In this document: piece after piece, positions 51,665-59,878 of the stretch | Numbering within the stretch: position 1 is the stretch's first letter | How the letters are laid out: every line of letters starts with the position of its first letter | DNA from: Bacteroidetes bacterium GWF2_38_335 | Lineage (GTDB): Bacteria; Bacteroidota; Bacteroidia; Bacteroidales; GWF2-38-335 | DNA length: 64,000 bases | Direction: 5' to 3' | NCBI GenBank assembly: GCA_001769535.1 | Contig: MEOH01000027.1 | Location: forward strand, 220,553-284,552 | Notes under the pieces: model-generated | Told to the model about the DNA's origin: nothing | Database searches by the model: none | Seen by the model: the letters and a program-made list of their open reading frames with translations, nothing else | Position numbers and translations under genes: made by a program

Positions 51665-54600
51665 ATGAGAACTGTTATTTGTATTTTATTATTTATCTGG
51701 TTGCTGCCTTTTACAGGTGTTTCAACCGGTCGAGATTTTATTGAGAACAAAGGCCAGGTTGCCACAGGAGAAGGTTTAATCAAAAACGATGTTTTGTTTA
51801 AATCTTCCCATAACAACACAAGTCTGTTTTTTATGAAAGACCGTGTTGTTTTTCTTTTTAATAAATATGAAACGATTCCTTCAGAAGAATCAAGAAAAGA
51901 AAGGGCTCTTGGTAATTTTAAAAAGGCCGAAGTGCTTGAAACCAAACCAATGATTTTCAGAATGGATCTTGAATTTGTTAATTCAAATCACGACGTGGAA
52001 ATACATGGCGAAGGTTTAATGGAATATCATTCCAATTACTATCTTGCCCATTGTCCTGATGGAATTCTTAATGTAAAGCATTACTCCTCTATTACTTATA
52101 AAAATCTTTATCCTGGAATTGACCTGAGATATTATTATAATGAATCGGGATTTAAATATGATTTTATTGTTCATCCCGGTGGAGATATTAATGATATCAG
52201 GTTCAGGTATAACGGAGCATCCGAAGTGTCTTTAGGCACTTTAGGCGAAATGAACATCACTTTTGCCGACAACCGGCTAATGACCGAAGCCAGTCCGATT
52301 GCCTATTTCTCCGAAACTAACAACAGTGCAGATGTTCAATTTAAATATGATCCCATTTCGGGTGAAGCAGGTTTTATATGTGATCAGGAAATAACACAGG
52401 AACTTGTTATTGACCCGGCAATTACCTGGGCAACCTATTTTTATAATTCCTCTTCGACTGAGACAACTACGAACAATTACACCAATTCTGAATATGATGC
52501 CAATGGAAATCTTTTCATGGCCGCGCAAACCTATGATAATGCATTTCCAACTGTTAATGCCGGGGGTTCAACCTGGTATGATGCCTCAAGTACAACCATG
52601 ATTAAAGTTGTGGTGCTAAAATTCACTGCTGCCCGCGCCCTTGTTTGGTCAACATACTATGGCGGCGATCAGTATGATTGCCTTGCCGGCTGCACGGATT
52701 ACGGAAAAGCGCTTGCACTTGACAACAACGGAAATGTATATGTTTCAGGTTATACCACTGGTGGAACCACTGTATTTCCAACATACAATCCAGGTGGCGG
52801 AGCTTTTTATCAGGATCAGTCCAAATGTTATGGACAAACCTCCTTCTTTGTAAAATTCAATAATTCGGGTGTCAGATTATGGGCATCAATGTACCAGCAT
52901 GAAAATGCCAATACAAATTGGGCCGGAATAGTTGTTAATTCGATAACCTCTGACGGAACATACCTGTATTTTTCGGGCCAGACCTATCGATCAAACACCA
53001 ATGATATTCCCTTGCGGAATCCGGGGGGTGGAGCTTATTATCAGGGAGCATTTGCTGGGGATATGGATGCTTTTGTTGGCAGATTCAATTCATCATGCGC
53101 ATTGAACTGGTCAACCTATGTGAATTCCGGAAACACATCAAATAAGGCCTATGCAGCCGGATTGGATGTAACCTGTGATGCGAGTGGGAATTTCTATATG
53201 ACCGGCCGTGAAACAAGTAATACAGGCCCTGTGGTACACCACCTGATTACAAATCCAGGCGGTGGTGCTTTTATGCAATCCACACCCAATGGATCCCAGA
53301 ATATTCAGATAAGCAAATTCAATTCCTCCCTGCAATCGGTTTGGTCAACCTATTATGGAGGCAATGATATGGATATTCCATCGACCATAGAAGTTAATTC
53401 AAATGGAAATATCTTTATTGTGGGCAGATGTACAGAAAGCACAAATTTTCCAACTTACGATCCGGGCGGAGGTGCATGGTGTCAAACCACCAAGCCAACA
53501 GCAGCCAACATGCAGGATGGTTTTGTCCTGAAATTTTCATCAACGTGTGCACGTTTATGGGCATCCTATCTGGGAGGTACGGGCGCATCAACAAATCATT
53601 TTTCAGGATTGGCTCTTGACAATTTAGGAAATGTGTATGTTTCGGGATATACAAACAGTACAACCATGTCGACACTTACCCAGAGCGGTTCATATAACCA
53701 GGCGTCAATCGGGGGCAATTATGACATGTTTTATTATCAGTTTGACCAGAATTGCGTAAGGCAGTGGGCAACCTATTATGGAAGTACCAGTCAGGAAACA
53801 GCCTACAACGGCAGGTTCGGATATCATGATGCTGCCTGCGGTTTACAGATGATCACCTGGATGGGAACACAAAGCACCAGTCTTTCTGCGGTAAATCCGG
53901 GCGGAGGAGCCTGGTACCAGTCAACCGGAGGAAGTACCTATAACGATTTCTTTGTTGAATTTTCAAATTCAGGCAGTCCTTTAGCTGTTAGTGTTTCAGC
54001 ATCTGCAAGTCAAACAACAATTTGTTCGGGTACCTCAGTAACATTTACTGCAACCCCGACAAACGGGGGTTCAAGTCCTGCATACCAGTGGTATCTGAAC
54101 GGAAATCCAGTCGGAACCGGTTCAACTTACGCCAGTTCATCACTGGGCAACGGAGATCAGGTATATTGTGTATTGACAAGTTCAGAAGGTTGCACTACAG
54201 GAAATCCTGCAACTTCTTCAACCATAACAATGACCGTTAACTCCAGTTCAACAGCACCCACTTCCATAACCGCTTCCTCAACCAACATTTGTCCGGGAGA
54301 CAACGTTACCCTTACTGTATCAGGAGGATCTTTGGGAACAGGGGCAAGCTGGCATTGGTATACAGCAAGTTGCGGTGGAACATCAGCAGGAACCGGAAGC
54401 TCGATTTCTGTTAATCCGTCAGCTACCACAACCTATTATGTAAGGGCTGAAGGAAACTGCAACACTACAACCTGCTCATCAGTAACCATTACCGTAAAAA
54501 CAACCTCTACTGCCCCTGCCAGTATATCAGCAACATCTACAACTGTTTGTCCGGGTGATAATGTGACTCTTTCCATAACAGGAGGTTCTTTAGGCACCGG

Positions 54601-57600
54601 AGCAAGCTGGCACTGGTACACCGGAAGCTGCGGCGGTACTGCAGCAGGTACTGGAAGTTCAATCATTGTTACTCCATCAGCTACTACAACTTATTATGTA
54701 AGGGCCGAAGGCGATTGTAATACTACAACCTGCGCATCGGTGACCATTACATATCAAACGAATTCTACTGCTCCGTCATCAATTACAGCGTCTTCAACTT
54801 CAGTTTGCTCAGGTGATCTGGTAACTCTGACCGTTTCAGGAGGCTCTTTGGGTACAGGAGCAAGTTGGAACTGGTATACCGGAAGTTGTGGCGGAACATT
54901 GGCCGGAACCGGAACATCCATTAATGTAAATCCGACCTCAACCACAACATATTATATCAGAGCCGAAGGGAGTTGTAATACAACCACCTGCGCATCGGTA
55001 ACAGTAACAGTAAAAACTCTGTCAGTTGCACCGGCATCAGTTTCAGCAACTTCTACCTCTATCTGTTCAGGCGCCAGTGTTGACTTATCGGTTAGCGGAG
55101 GAAGTCTGGGAACAGGCGCTTCATGGTACTGGTATACCGGAAGTTGTGGCGGTACTTCAGTTGGAACCGGGGCGTCAATAAACGTTGCTCCCACAGCCAC
55201 TACAACATATTATGTAAGAGCTCAGGGCGATTGCAACACAACAACTTGTGCTTCAGTAACTGTTAATGTAAGCACACCATCATCGGCACCTGCCGGAATA
55301 ATTGCATCATTAACAACTATTTGTGAGGGTGAAAATGTTGATCTAAGTGTTTCAGGAGGAACTCTTGGAACCGGAGCAAGCTGGCATTGGTATACCGGAA
55401 GCTGCGGAGGCACATCTGCTGGTACCGGATCCTCAATAAATGTTAGTCCGGCTGTTACCACAACTTATTATATCAGGGCTGAGGGCGATTGCAACAATAC
55501 AACATGTGCTTCGGTTACAATTACTGTAAATACCTTGTCGGCTGAACCGGTTTCAATCACTGCTTTGCAAAATCCCATTTGTGATGGCACCACTGCCACG
55601 CTTAACGTTACAGGCGGATCACTTGGAACAGGTGCCGACTGGTATTGGTATGTAGGTTCATGTGGAACCGGTAGTGTTATTGGCACAGGAAATTCATTAA
55701 CCGGAACCCCTTCAACAACCCAGACATTTTATGTAAGAGCCGAGGGCGATTGTAACACCACCGCTTGTGTAAGTTTGGAACTTGTAGTCAATGATCCGCC
55801 AAACTCAGGATTTGAAGGAGCAGCCACTCTTTGTCCAAATGATGATCCCATCAATCTGTTTGACTACCTCAATGGCAGTCCGGATGCAGGCGGCTCATGG
55901 TTCAACGAATCAGGCGATCCGGTAAACGATATATTTGATCCCTCAACTGACAGTCCGGGCGTTTACACCTACACCGTTTTTGGAATTTCCCCCTGTCCCA
56001 ATGCATCTACCGACATTGCGGTTTATATCAATCCTTTGCCTGTAGTTGATTCCTTAAATGTTACAGCATTAACAGTATGCGAACCACCATACGATGGCAC
56101 AATAACCGTTTATGTAAATGGAAGCGCTAATGATCATCTATATGCTATCAATGGCGGAGTTCAGCAAACTGATAGCATTTTTACAGGCTTAAACGCAGGT
56201 ACTTATATTATTTCCATTGAAAGTCCGGATGGCTGTATTATCGAAACAACAGCTACCGTGTCTTCTTCAAGCGGACTGATGATTGATTCGGTAAATATTT
56301 CGGCTCCGCTATGTTTCGGAGGAAATGATGGCATGGTTACAATATATTCTGATGCAGGATTTCTGTACAGCATAGATGGTGGAGCAACCTATCAGACGCT
56401 CAATATCTTTGACAATCTATCAGCAGACACCCTTGACGTTGTTGTTCAGGATGAATCGGGTTGTGAGTTTTCGGGGCAGGTTGTAATAACCGAACCCGAT
56501 CAGGTAAATGCAACCACATCTGTAATTAACTCAAATTGTGGTCCAAACGGATCAGCAACAGTAATTGCAACCGGAGGAACCGGAACACTTTCTTATATTT
56601 GGAATACAGGAGAAACCACTTCGTCTGCCACAGGACTTGTCCCGGGTAGTTATACAGTTACAGTCACCGATGAAAATCTTTGTTCAATTATCCTGACTGC
56701 CGTTGTAGGAGAAGACGGCGAGATACTTGATCTGTCGAATACACTACAGAATCCGCTTTGCAATGGTGACACAAATGGTCAGATTAGTGTCACTGCGCTT
56801 TCGGGCACAGCACCCTATACCTATAATTGGTCAAACGGTGAAACCACGGATAACATTTCCGGGTTAGAAGGCGGGGAATATTTCCTGACCGTTACCGATG
56901 CCAACGGATGTTCAGCTATTGACACCTTTAACATCCAGGAACCGGAAATTTTGGCAACAACCTACGATGTGACCAATGTAAGTTGTTACGAAGGGCATGA
57001 TGGTTCGATATTGCTCAATATTACAGGTGGCACGCCAATTTACAACATTGAATGGAGTCCGTTTGGTTTTGCCCAGGACAGCAATCTTTACTATCAGTTG
57101 ATTCATGGAGGATATGCAGTAACAATTACTGATGCCAACGGGTGCCAACTGGTAATTCCAAAAATTGATGTTCTGCAGCCCAATGAACTTGTAATCGGGT
57201 TTACCTCGATAAATCCCCAATGTAATGGAGAAGAAACCGGAAGCATAACCACCCAGATAATCGGCGGAGTGCCTCCCTACACCTATACATGGTCAAATGA
57301 TGCAACGACCTCAGGCCAAAGCAGCTTAAGTGCAGGCAGTTATACGCTTACAGTTACCGATATAAATGGCTGCATCATTGATTCGCTGGTAGTAATAACA
57401 GAACCCGATTCGCTTTTGCTGACCTCAGAAACAGGCATCAGTAATATAGATATCACAGTAACAGGAGGAACCACACCATACGAATATCTTTGGTCGGGCA
57501 GTCAAACCACCGAAGACCTGAGCGGTTTAACAGGCGGCATCTATACAGTAACTGTAACAGATTTAAATGGCTGTGTAGTTTCGGGATCGTATGAATTCAT

Positions 57601-57868
57601 TATAAACCTTGATATACCTGATGCATTTTCGCCGAATGGAGATGGGGCCAATGACGGATGGGAAATAGTTGGAATTGATCAATATCCGGGATGTCGTGTT
57701 GAAATTTACAACAGATGGGGCCAGATGATATTTGAATCAAACGGATACAATGAAATGTGGGACGGAACCTATAACGGGCAGGAAATGCCTCACGGATCGT
57801 ATGTTTTTATACTTGATCTTGGAGAAGGTTCAGAGCCAATCAACGGAATTGTAACAATTATCAGGTAA
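51665..57868 (+). CDS. Giant T9SS type B cargo protein with propeller, six Ig-like repeats and SprB-like repeats
   Basis: This 2067-residue surface or secreted protein has the following order: signal peptide (1-20); an N-terminal beta domain (DFIENKGQV, typical of SBBP proteins); SBBP/propeller repeats (~260-770; repeated WSTYYGG, NGNVYVSGYT, NPGGGAF); and six Ig-like repeats of exactly 86 residues (about 863-1379). Further PKD/Ig-like parts follow, then at least five SprB-like repeats (~1590-1970; YTYNWSNGETT, GSYTVTVTDENLC). It ends in a type B sorting domain (PDAFSPNGDGANDGWEI, VEIYNRWGQMIFES, GSYVFILDL). It is likely an adhesin. The downstream PorP/SprF gene, in the same direction, probably serves its secretion or anchoring, as in sprB-sprF. 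Confidence 0.93.
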   Translation: MRTVICILLFIWLLPFTGVSTGRDFIENKGQVATGEGLIKNDVLFKSSHNNTSLFFMKDRVVFLFNKYETIPSEESRKERALGNFKKAEVLETKPMIFRMDLEFVNSNHDVEIHGEGLMEYHSNYYLAHCPDGILNVKHYSSITYKNLYPGIDLRYYYNESGFKYDFIVHPGGDINDIRFRYNGASEVSLGTLGEMNITFADNRLMTEASPIAYFSETNNSADVQFKYDPISGEAGFICDQEITQELVIDPAITWATYFYNSSSTETTTNNYTNSEYDANGNLFMAAQTYDNAFPTVNAGGSTWYDASSTTMIKVVVLKFTAARALVWSTYYGGDQYDCLAGCTDYGKALALDNNGNVYVSGYTTGGTTVFPTYNPGGGAFYQDQSKCYGQTSFFVKFNNSGVRLWASMYQHENANTNWAGIVVNSITSDGTYLYFSGQTYRSNTNDIPLRNPGGGAYYQGAFAGDMDAFVGRFNSSCALNWSTYVNSGNTSNKAYAAGLDVTCDASGNFYMTGRETSNTGPVVHHLITNPGGGAFMQSTPNGSQNIQISKFNSSLQSVWSTYYGGNDMDIPSTIEVNSNGNIFIVGRCTESTNFPTYDPGGGAWCQTTKPTAANMQDGFVLKFSSTCARLWASYLGGTGASTNHFSGLALDNLGNVYVSGYTNSTTMSTLTQSGSYNQASIGGNYDMFYYQFDQNCVRQWATYYGSTSQETAYNGRFGYHDAACGLQMITWMGTQSTSLSAVNPGGGAWYQSTGGSTYNDFFVEFSNSGSPLAVSVSASASQTTICSGTSVTFTATPTNGGSSPAYQWYLNGNPVGTGSTYASSSLGNGDQVYCVLTSSEGCTTGNPATSSTITMTVNSSSTAPTSITASSTNICPGDNVTLTVSGGSLGTGASWHWYTASCGGTSAGTGSSISVNPSATTTYYVRAEGNCNTTTCSSVTITVKTTSTAPASISATSTTVCPGDNVTLSITGGSLGTGASWHWYTGSCGGTAAGTGSSIIVTPSATTTYYVRAEGDCNTTTCASVTITYQTNSTAPSSITASSTSVCSGDLVTLTVSGGSLGTGASWNWYTGSCGGTLAGTGTSINVNPTSTTTYYIRAEGSCNTTTCASVTVTVKTLSVAPASVSATSTSICSGASVDLSVSGGSLGTGASWYWYTGSCGGTSVGTGASINVAPTATTTYYVRAQGDCNTTTCASVTVNVSTPSSAPAGIIASLTTICEGENVDLSVSGGTLGTGASWHWYTGSCGGTSAGTGSSINVSPAVTTTYYIRAEGDCNNTTCASVTITVNTLSAEPVSITALQNPICDGTTATLNVTGGSLGTGADWYWYVGSCGTGSVIGTGNSLTGTPSTTQTFYVRAEGDCNTTACVSLELVVNDPPNSGFEGAATLCPNDDPINLFDYLNGSPDAGGSWFNESGDPVNDIFDPSTDSPGVYTYTVFGISPCPNASTDIAVYINPLPVVDSLNVTALTVCEPPYDGTITVYVNGSANDHLYAINGGVQQTDSIFTGLNAGTYIISIESPDGCIIETTATVSSSSGLMIDSVNISAPLCFGGNDGMVTIYSDAGFLYSIDGGATYQTLNIFDNLSADTLDVVVQDESGCEFSGQVVITEPDQVNATTSVINSNCGPNGSATVIATGGTGTLSYIWNTGETTSSATGLVPGSYTVTVTDENLCSIILTAVVGEDGEILDLSNTLQNPLCNGDTNGQISVTALSGTAPYTYNWSNGETTDNISGLEGGEYFLTVTDANGCSAIDTFNIQEPEILATTYDVTNVSCYEGHDGSILLNITGGTPIYNIEWSPFGFAQDSNLYYQLIHGGYAVTITDANGCQLVIPKIDVLQPNELVIGFTSINPQCNGEETGSITTQIIGGVPPYTYTWSNDATTSGQSSLSAGSYTLTVTDINGCIIDSLVVITEPDSLLLTSETGISNIDITVTGGTTPYEYLWSGSQTTEDLSGLTGGIYTVTVTDLNGCVVSGSYEFIINLDIPDAFSPNGDGANDGWEIVGIDQYPGCRVEIYNRWGQMIFESNGYNEMWDGTYNGQEMPHGSYVFILDLGEGSEPINGIVTIIR
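54254..55801 (+). repeat. Six tandem 258-bp repeats inside the giant cargo gene
   Basis: Matching codons recur at exactly 258-bp spacing (54254, 54512, 54770, 55028, 55286, 55544). Each unit codes for an 86-residue Ig-like domain with SGGSLGTGASWHWYT, SCGGTSAGTG and TTTYYVRAEGDCNTTTC blocks. The copies differ by scattered, mostly silent changes, with no insertion or deletion. Confidence 0.95.
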
Positions 57869-57923
57869 TTGAAAAATAATAATAACTAATAATCAGAATA
57901 GCTGATTTGAAAAAGAAAAATAT

Positions 57924-58832
57924 ATGAAAAAGATAATAATAACACTGACCGCATTGATAGCCATGATTTCCATGTCAAATGCACAGCAACTTCCATTATA
58001 CAGTCAGTATATGATGAACGGTTTTCTTTTGAATCCGGCAATGGCAGGCAGCACAGATTATGCACCAATCAGACTAACAGCCCGTACGCAATGGGTTGGA
58101 ATTGATAATGCTCCCCAAACTTTGGCTGCCAGTGGACACACAAAAATTGGCAATAATATGGGAGCAGGAGGATATATTTACACAGATATGTTCGGACCGG
58201 TTTCCAGGACAGGAATTCAGGGTTCATATGCTTACCACATGAACCTCAATAGTGATCTTAAGTTGGGTTTGGGGTTATCTATGTCGGCATTTCAGTATAA
58301 GCTGGATGAAAACAATCTTCACATCATTGACGAATCAGATTATGCAATCAATGGTGGAATAGAGACAGTATTTGTTCCGGATGCAAATTTCGGGGCCTAT
58401 CTGTATCATGAAAAATATTTCGTTGGGTTAGCGGCACAGCAATTAATACAGTTTAAAATCAACATTGGCGATAATGACAATAACCTCAACCAGCTTGTCA
58501 GGCATTATTATTTTTCGGGAGGATATACTTTTAATCTAGGTGAAAAATTCAATCTTCAGCCCTCATTGCTGCTAAAAGGGACTGAGCGTTCTCCATTTCA
58601 GGTTGATATTAACCTGAAGGCATTTTACCAGAGAAATTACTGGCTTGGTATTTCATACCGGACACAAGACGCAGTGATAGCCATGTTAGGATTGAAAGTA
58701 GACAAATACATCATTGGTTATGCTTTTGACTATACATTAAGCAATATTATTAATTACAGTTCAGGTTCACACGAAATAATGATCGGTATCAACCTGGGCG
58801 AAGGAAAAGATTCCGGATCCCGCTTGTTGTAA
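57924..58832 (+). CDS. PorP/SprF family protein, partner of the giant cargo protein
   Basis: This 302-residue protein has a signal peptide (KKIIITLTALIAMISMSNA) and a PorP/SprF barrel: LPLYSQYMMNGFLLNPAMAGS, TARTQWVGIDNAPQT, GSYAYHMNLNSDLKLGLGLS, FSGGYTFNLGEKFNLQPSLLLK. It lies 55 bp behind the type B cargo gene in the same direction. In F. johnsoniae SprF is needed for secretion of SprB in this way. A terminator follows 41 bp after the stop. Confidence 0.93.
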   Translation: MKKIIITLTALIAMISMSNAQQLPLYSQYMMNGFLLNPAMAGSTDYAPIRLTARTQWVGIDNAPQTLAASGHTKIGNNMGAGGYIYTDMFGPVSRTGIQGSYAYHMNLNSDLKLGLGLSMSAFQYKLDENNLHIIDESDYAINGGIETVFVPDANFGAYLYHEKYFVGLAAQQLIQFKINIGDNDNNLNQLVRHYYFSGGYTFNLGEKFNLQPSLLLKGTERSPFQVDINLKAFYQRNYWLGISYRTQDAVIAMLGLKVDKYIIGYAFDYTLSNIINYSSGSHEIMIGINLGEGKDSGSRLL

Positions 58833-58873
58833 TGCAACAATCCCTCTCTCTCATAAGTGAGTTTTGTTTTAAG

Positions 58874-58902
58874 AACCCCGGTGCCGGAACCGGGGTTTTT
58901 AT
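58874..58902 (+). terminator. Intrinsic terminator behind the second PorP/SprF gene
   Basis: AACCCCGGT-GCCGGA-ACCGGGGTT (58874-58897) followed by TTTATTTT ends the cargo-porP transcript. A frame from 58832 that reads across this terminator is therefore unlikely to be a gene. Confidence 0.9.
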
Positions 58903-58966
58903 TTTGGAAAAAATGAACATCCACAAACAAAAAAACCCCTTGCGAGGTCATTGTTACTTTTTTAAA

Positions 58967-59116
58967 ATGAGGGTTAAAACACTATTCTCTCTATTACTTA
59001 TTACGTCGTGCATTAACGCTACAAAGGGAATACATTTTTCTGAATTATCAAATAGCCATGTAACAAACGGTGGGTTTCATGTTGTCAGTGGTGGTTATTT
59101 TTGCTTAAGAGGTTGA
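58967..59116 (+). CDS. Possible very small lipoprotein ORF
   Basis: The 49-residue ORF begins with a signal-like stretch and lipobox (RVKTLFSLLLITSC) and a short Gly/His-rich rest (GGFHVVSGGYFCLRG). It lies between a terminator and the convergent response regulator, with no clear promoter. It could be a real small lipoprotein, a decayed remnant or chance. Confidence 0.25.
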   Translation: MRVKTLFSLLLITSCINATKGIHFSELSNSHVTNGGFHVVSGGYFCLRG

Positions 59117-59118
59117 AT

Positions 59119-59874
59119 CTACAGATGAAATTCTTTCAATTTCTGCAAAAACTCATCCTTTTTTCTCCTGGAAATCTCGATTTGTGTACCATCAACCATT
59201 GTGAGATAACCACCATCACGTTTATGGACAGACTTAACCTGAGCTGTGTTGATGAGATGTGAACGATGTATTCTGAAAAAATTATACTCATTTAAAAGCT
59301 CTTCAAATTCGCCAATATTTCTTGAAACAAAGTGTTTTACATTGTTTGTCATATAAACGGTAGTATAGCGGTTATCCGCTTCAAAACGAACAATATCGTC
59401 AATTTCAACAAACGTGTCACAATCGTTTATGAATAAAGCAATTCGTTTTGGTTTTTTTCCTGAAATATTTTCCATGAGGTTTTCAACCCTTCCGAAGCCG
59501 GATTTTGTTTTCCGTTTTTCAAGTACTTTTTTTATTGCTGCGGAAACATCTTTTTCATTTAATGGTTTTAGCAGGTAATCAACCGCCGAAACCCTGAATG
59601 CCTGAACGGCATAACGGTCATAGGCAGTAATAAAAACAACATCAAATGTTCGGTTTTCAACTGCTTTCAGCAAATCAAAACCATTTGCATAAGGCATTTC
59701 AATATCAAGAAACAGCAAATCAGGTTTTAGCTCATTAATTTTTTTCAGTGCTTCAATTACCGAGTTTGCCTTTGCACAAACCTCAACTTCGGGACAGCAG
59801 TTATTTACCATGGTTTCGATCAGGTCGGCTGCATGGCGTTCATCATCAACAACAATTGCTTTAATTGGTTCCAT
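59119..59874 (-). CDS. LytTR-family response regulator
   Basis: This 251-residue regulator has an N-terminal receiver (DDERHAADLIETM, phospho-acceptor Asp in LLFLDIEMPYANG, the Thr/Lys pair in FITAYDRYAVQAF and LLKPL) and a C-terminal LytTR DNA-binding domain (IVRFEADNRYTTVYM, FFRIHRSHLINTAQVKSV, VDGTQIEISRRKKDEF). It follows the sensor kinase by 4 bp, so the two form one unit. Targets are unknown. The neighbouring T9SS cargo genes are candidates. Confidence 0.95.
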   Translation of the reverse strand: MEPIKAIVVDDERHAADLIETMVNNCCPEVEVCAKANSVIEALKKINELKPDLLFLDIEMPYANGFDLLKAVENRTFDVVFITAYDRYAVQAFRVSAVDYLLKPLNEKDVSAAIKKVLEKRKTKSGFGRVENLMENISGKKPKRIALFINDCDTFVEIDDIVRFEADNRYTTVYMTNNVKHFVSRNIGEFEELLNEYNFFRIHRSHLINTAQVKSVHKRDGGYLTMVDGTQIEISRRKKDEFLQKLKEFHL

Positions 59875-59878
59875 AGTG

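Noticed and set aside
54157-55686. Series of reverse-strand ORFs of 60-90 codons across the giant gene's repeats
   Set aside because: They recur with the same 258-bp period as the repeats and lie opposite a clear coding frame, so they are shadows of the repeat composition.
54254-55801. Repeat block considered as a CRISPR array or phase-variation cassette
   Set aside because: The repeats are long, in frame and coding for Ig-like domains, with no spacers and no invertible ends.
58832-58966. N-terminal extension of the ORF behind the second PorP/SprF gene
   Set aside because: It would translate through a strong terminator hairpin at 58874-58897 and begins inside the preceding stop; only the part from 58967 is a weak candidate.
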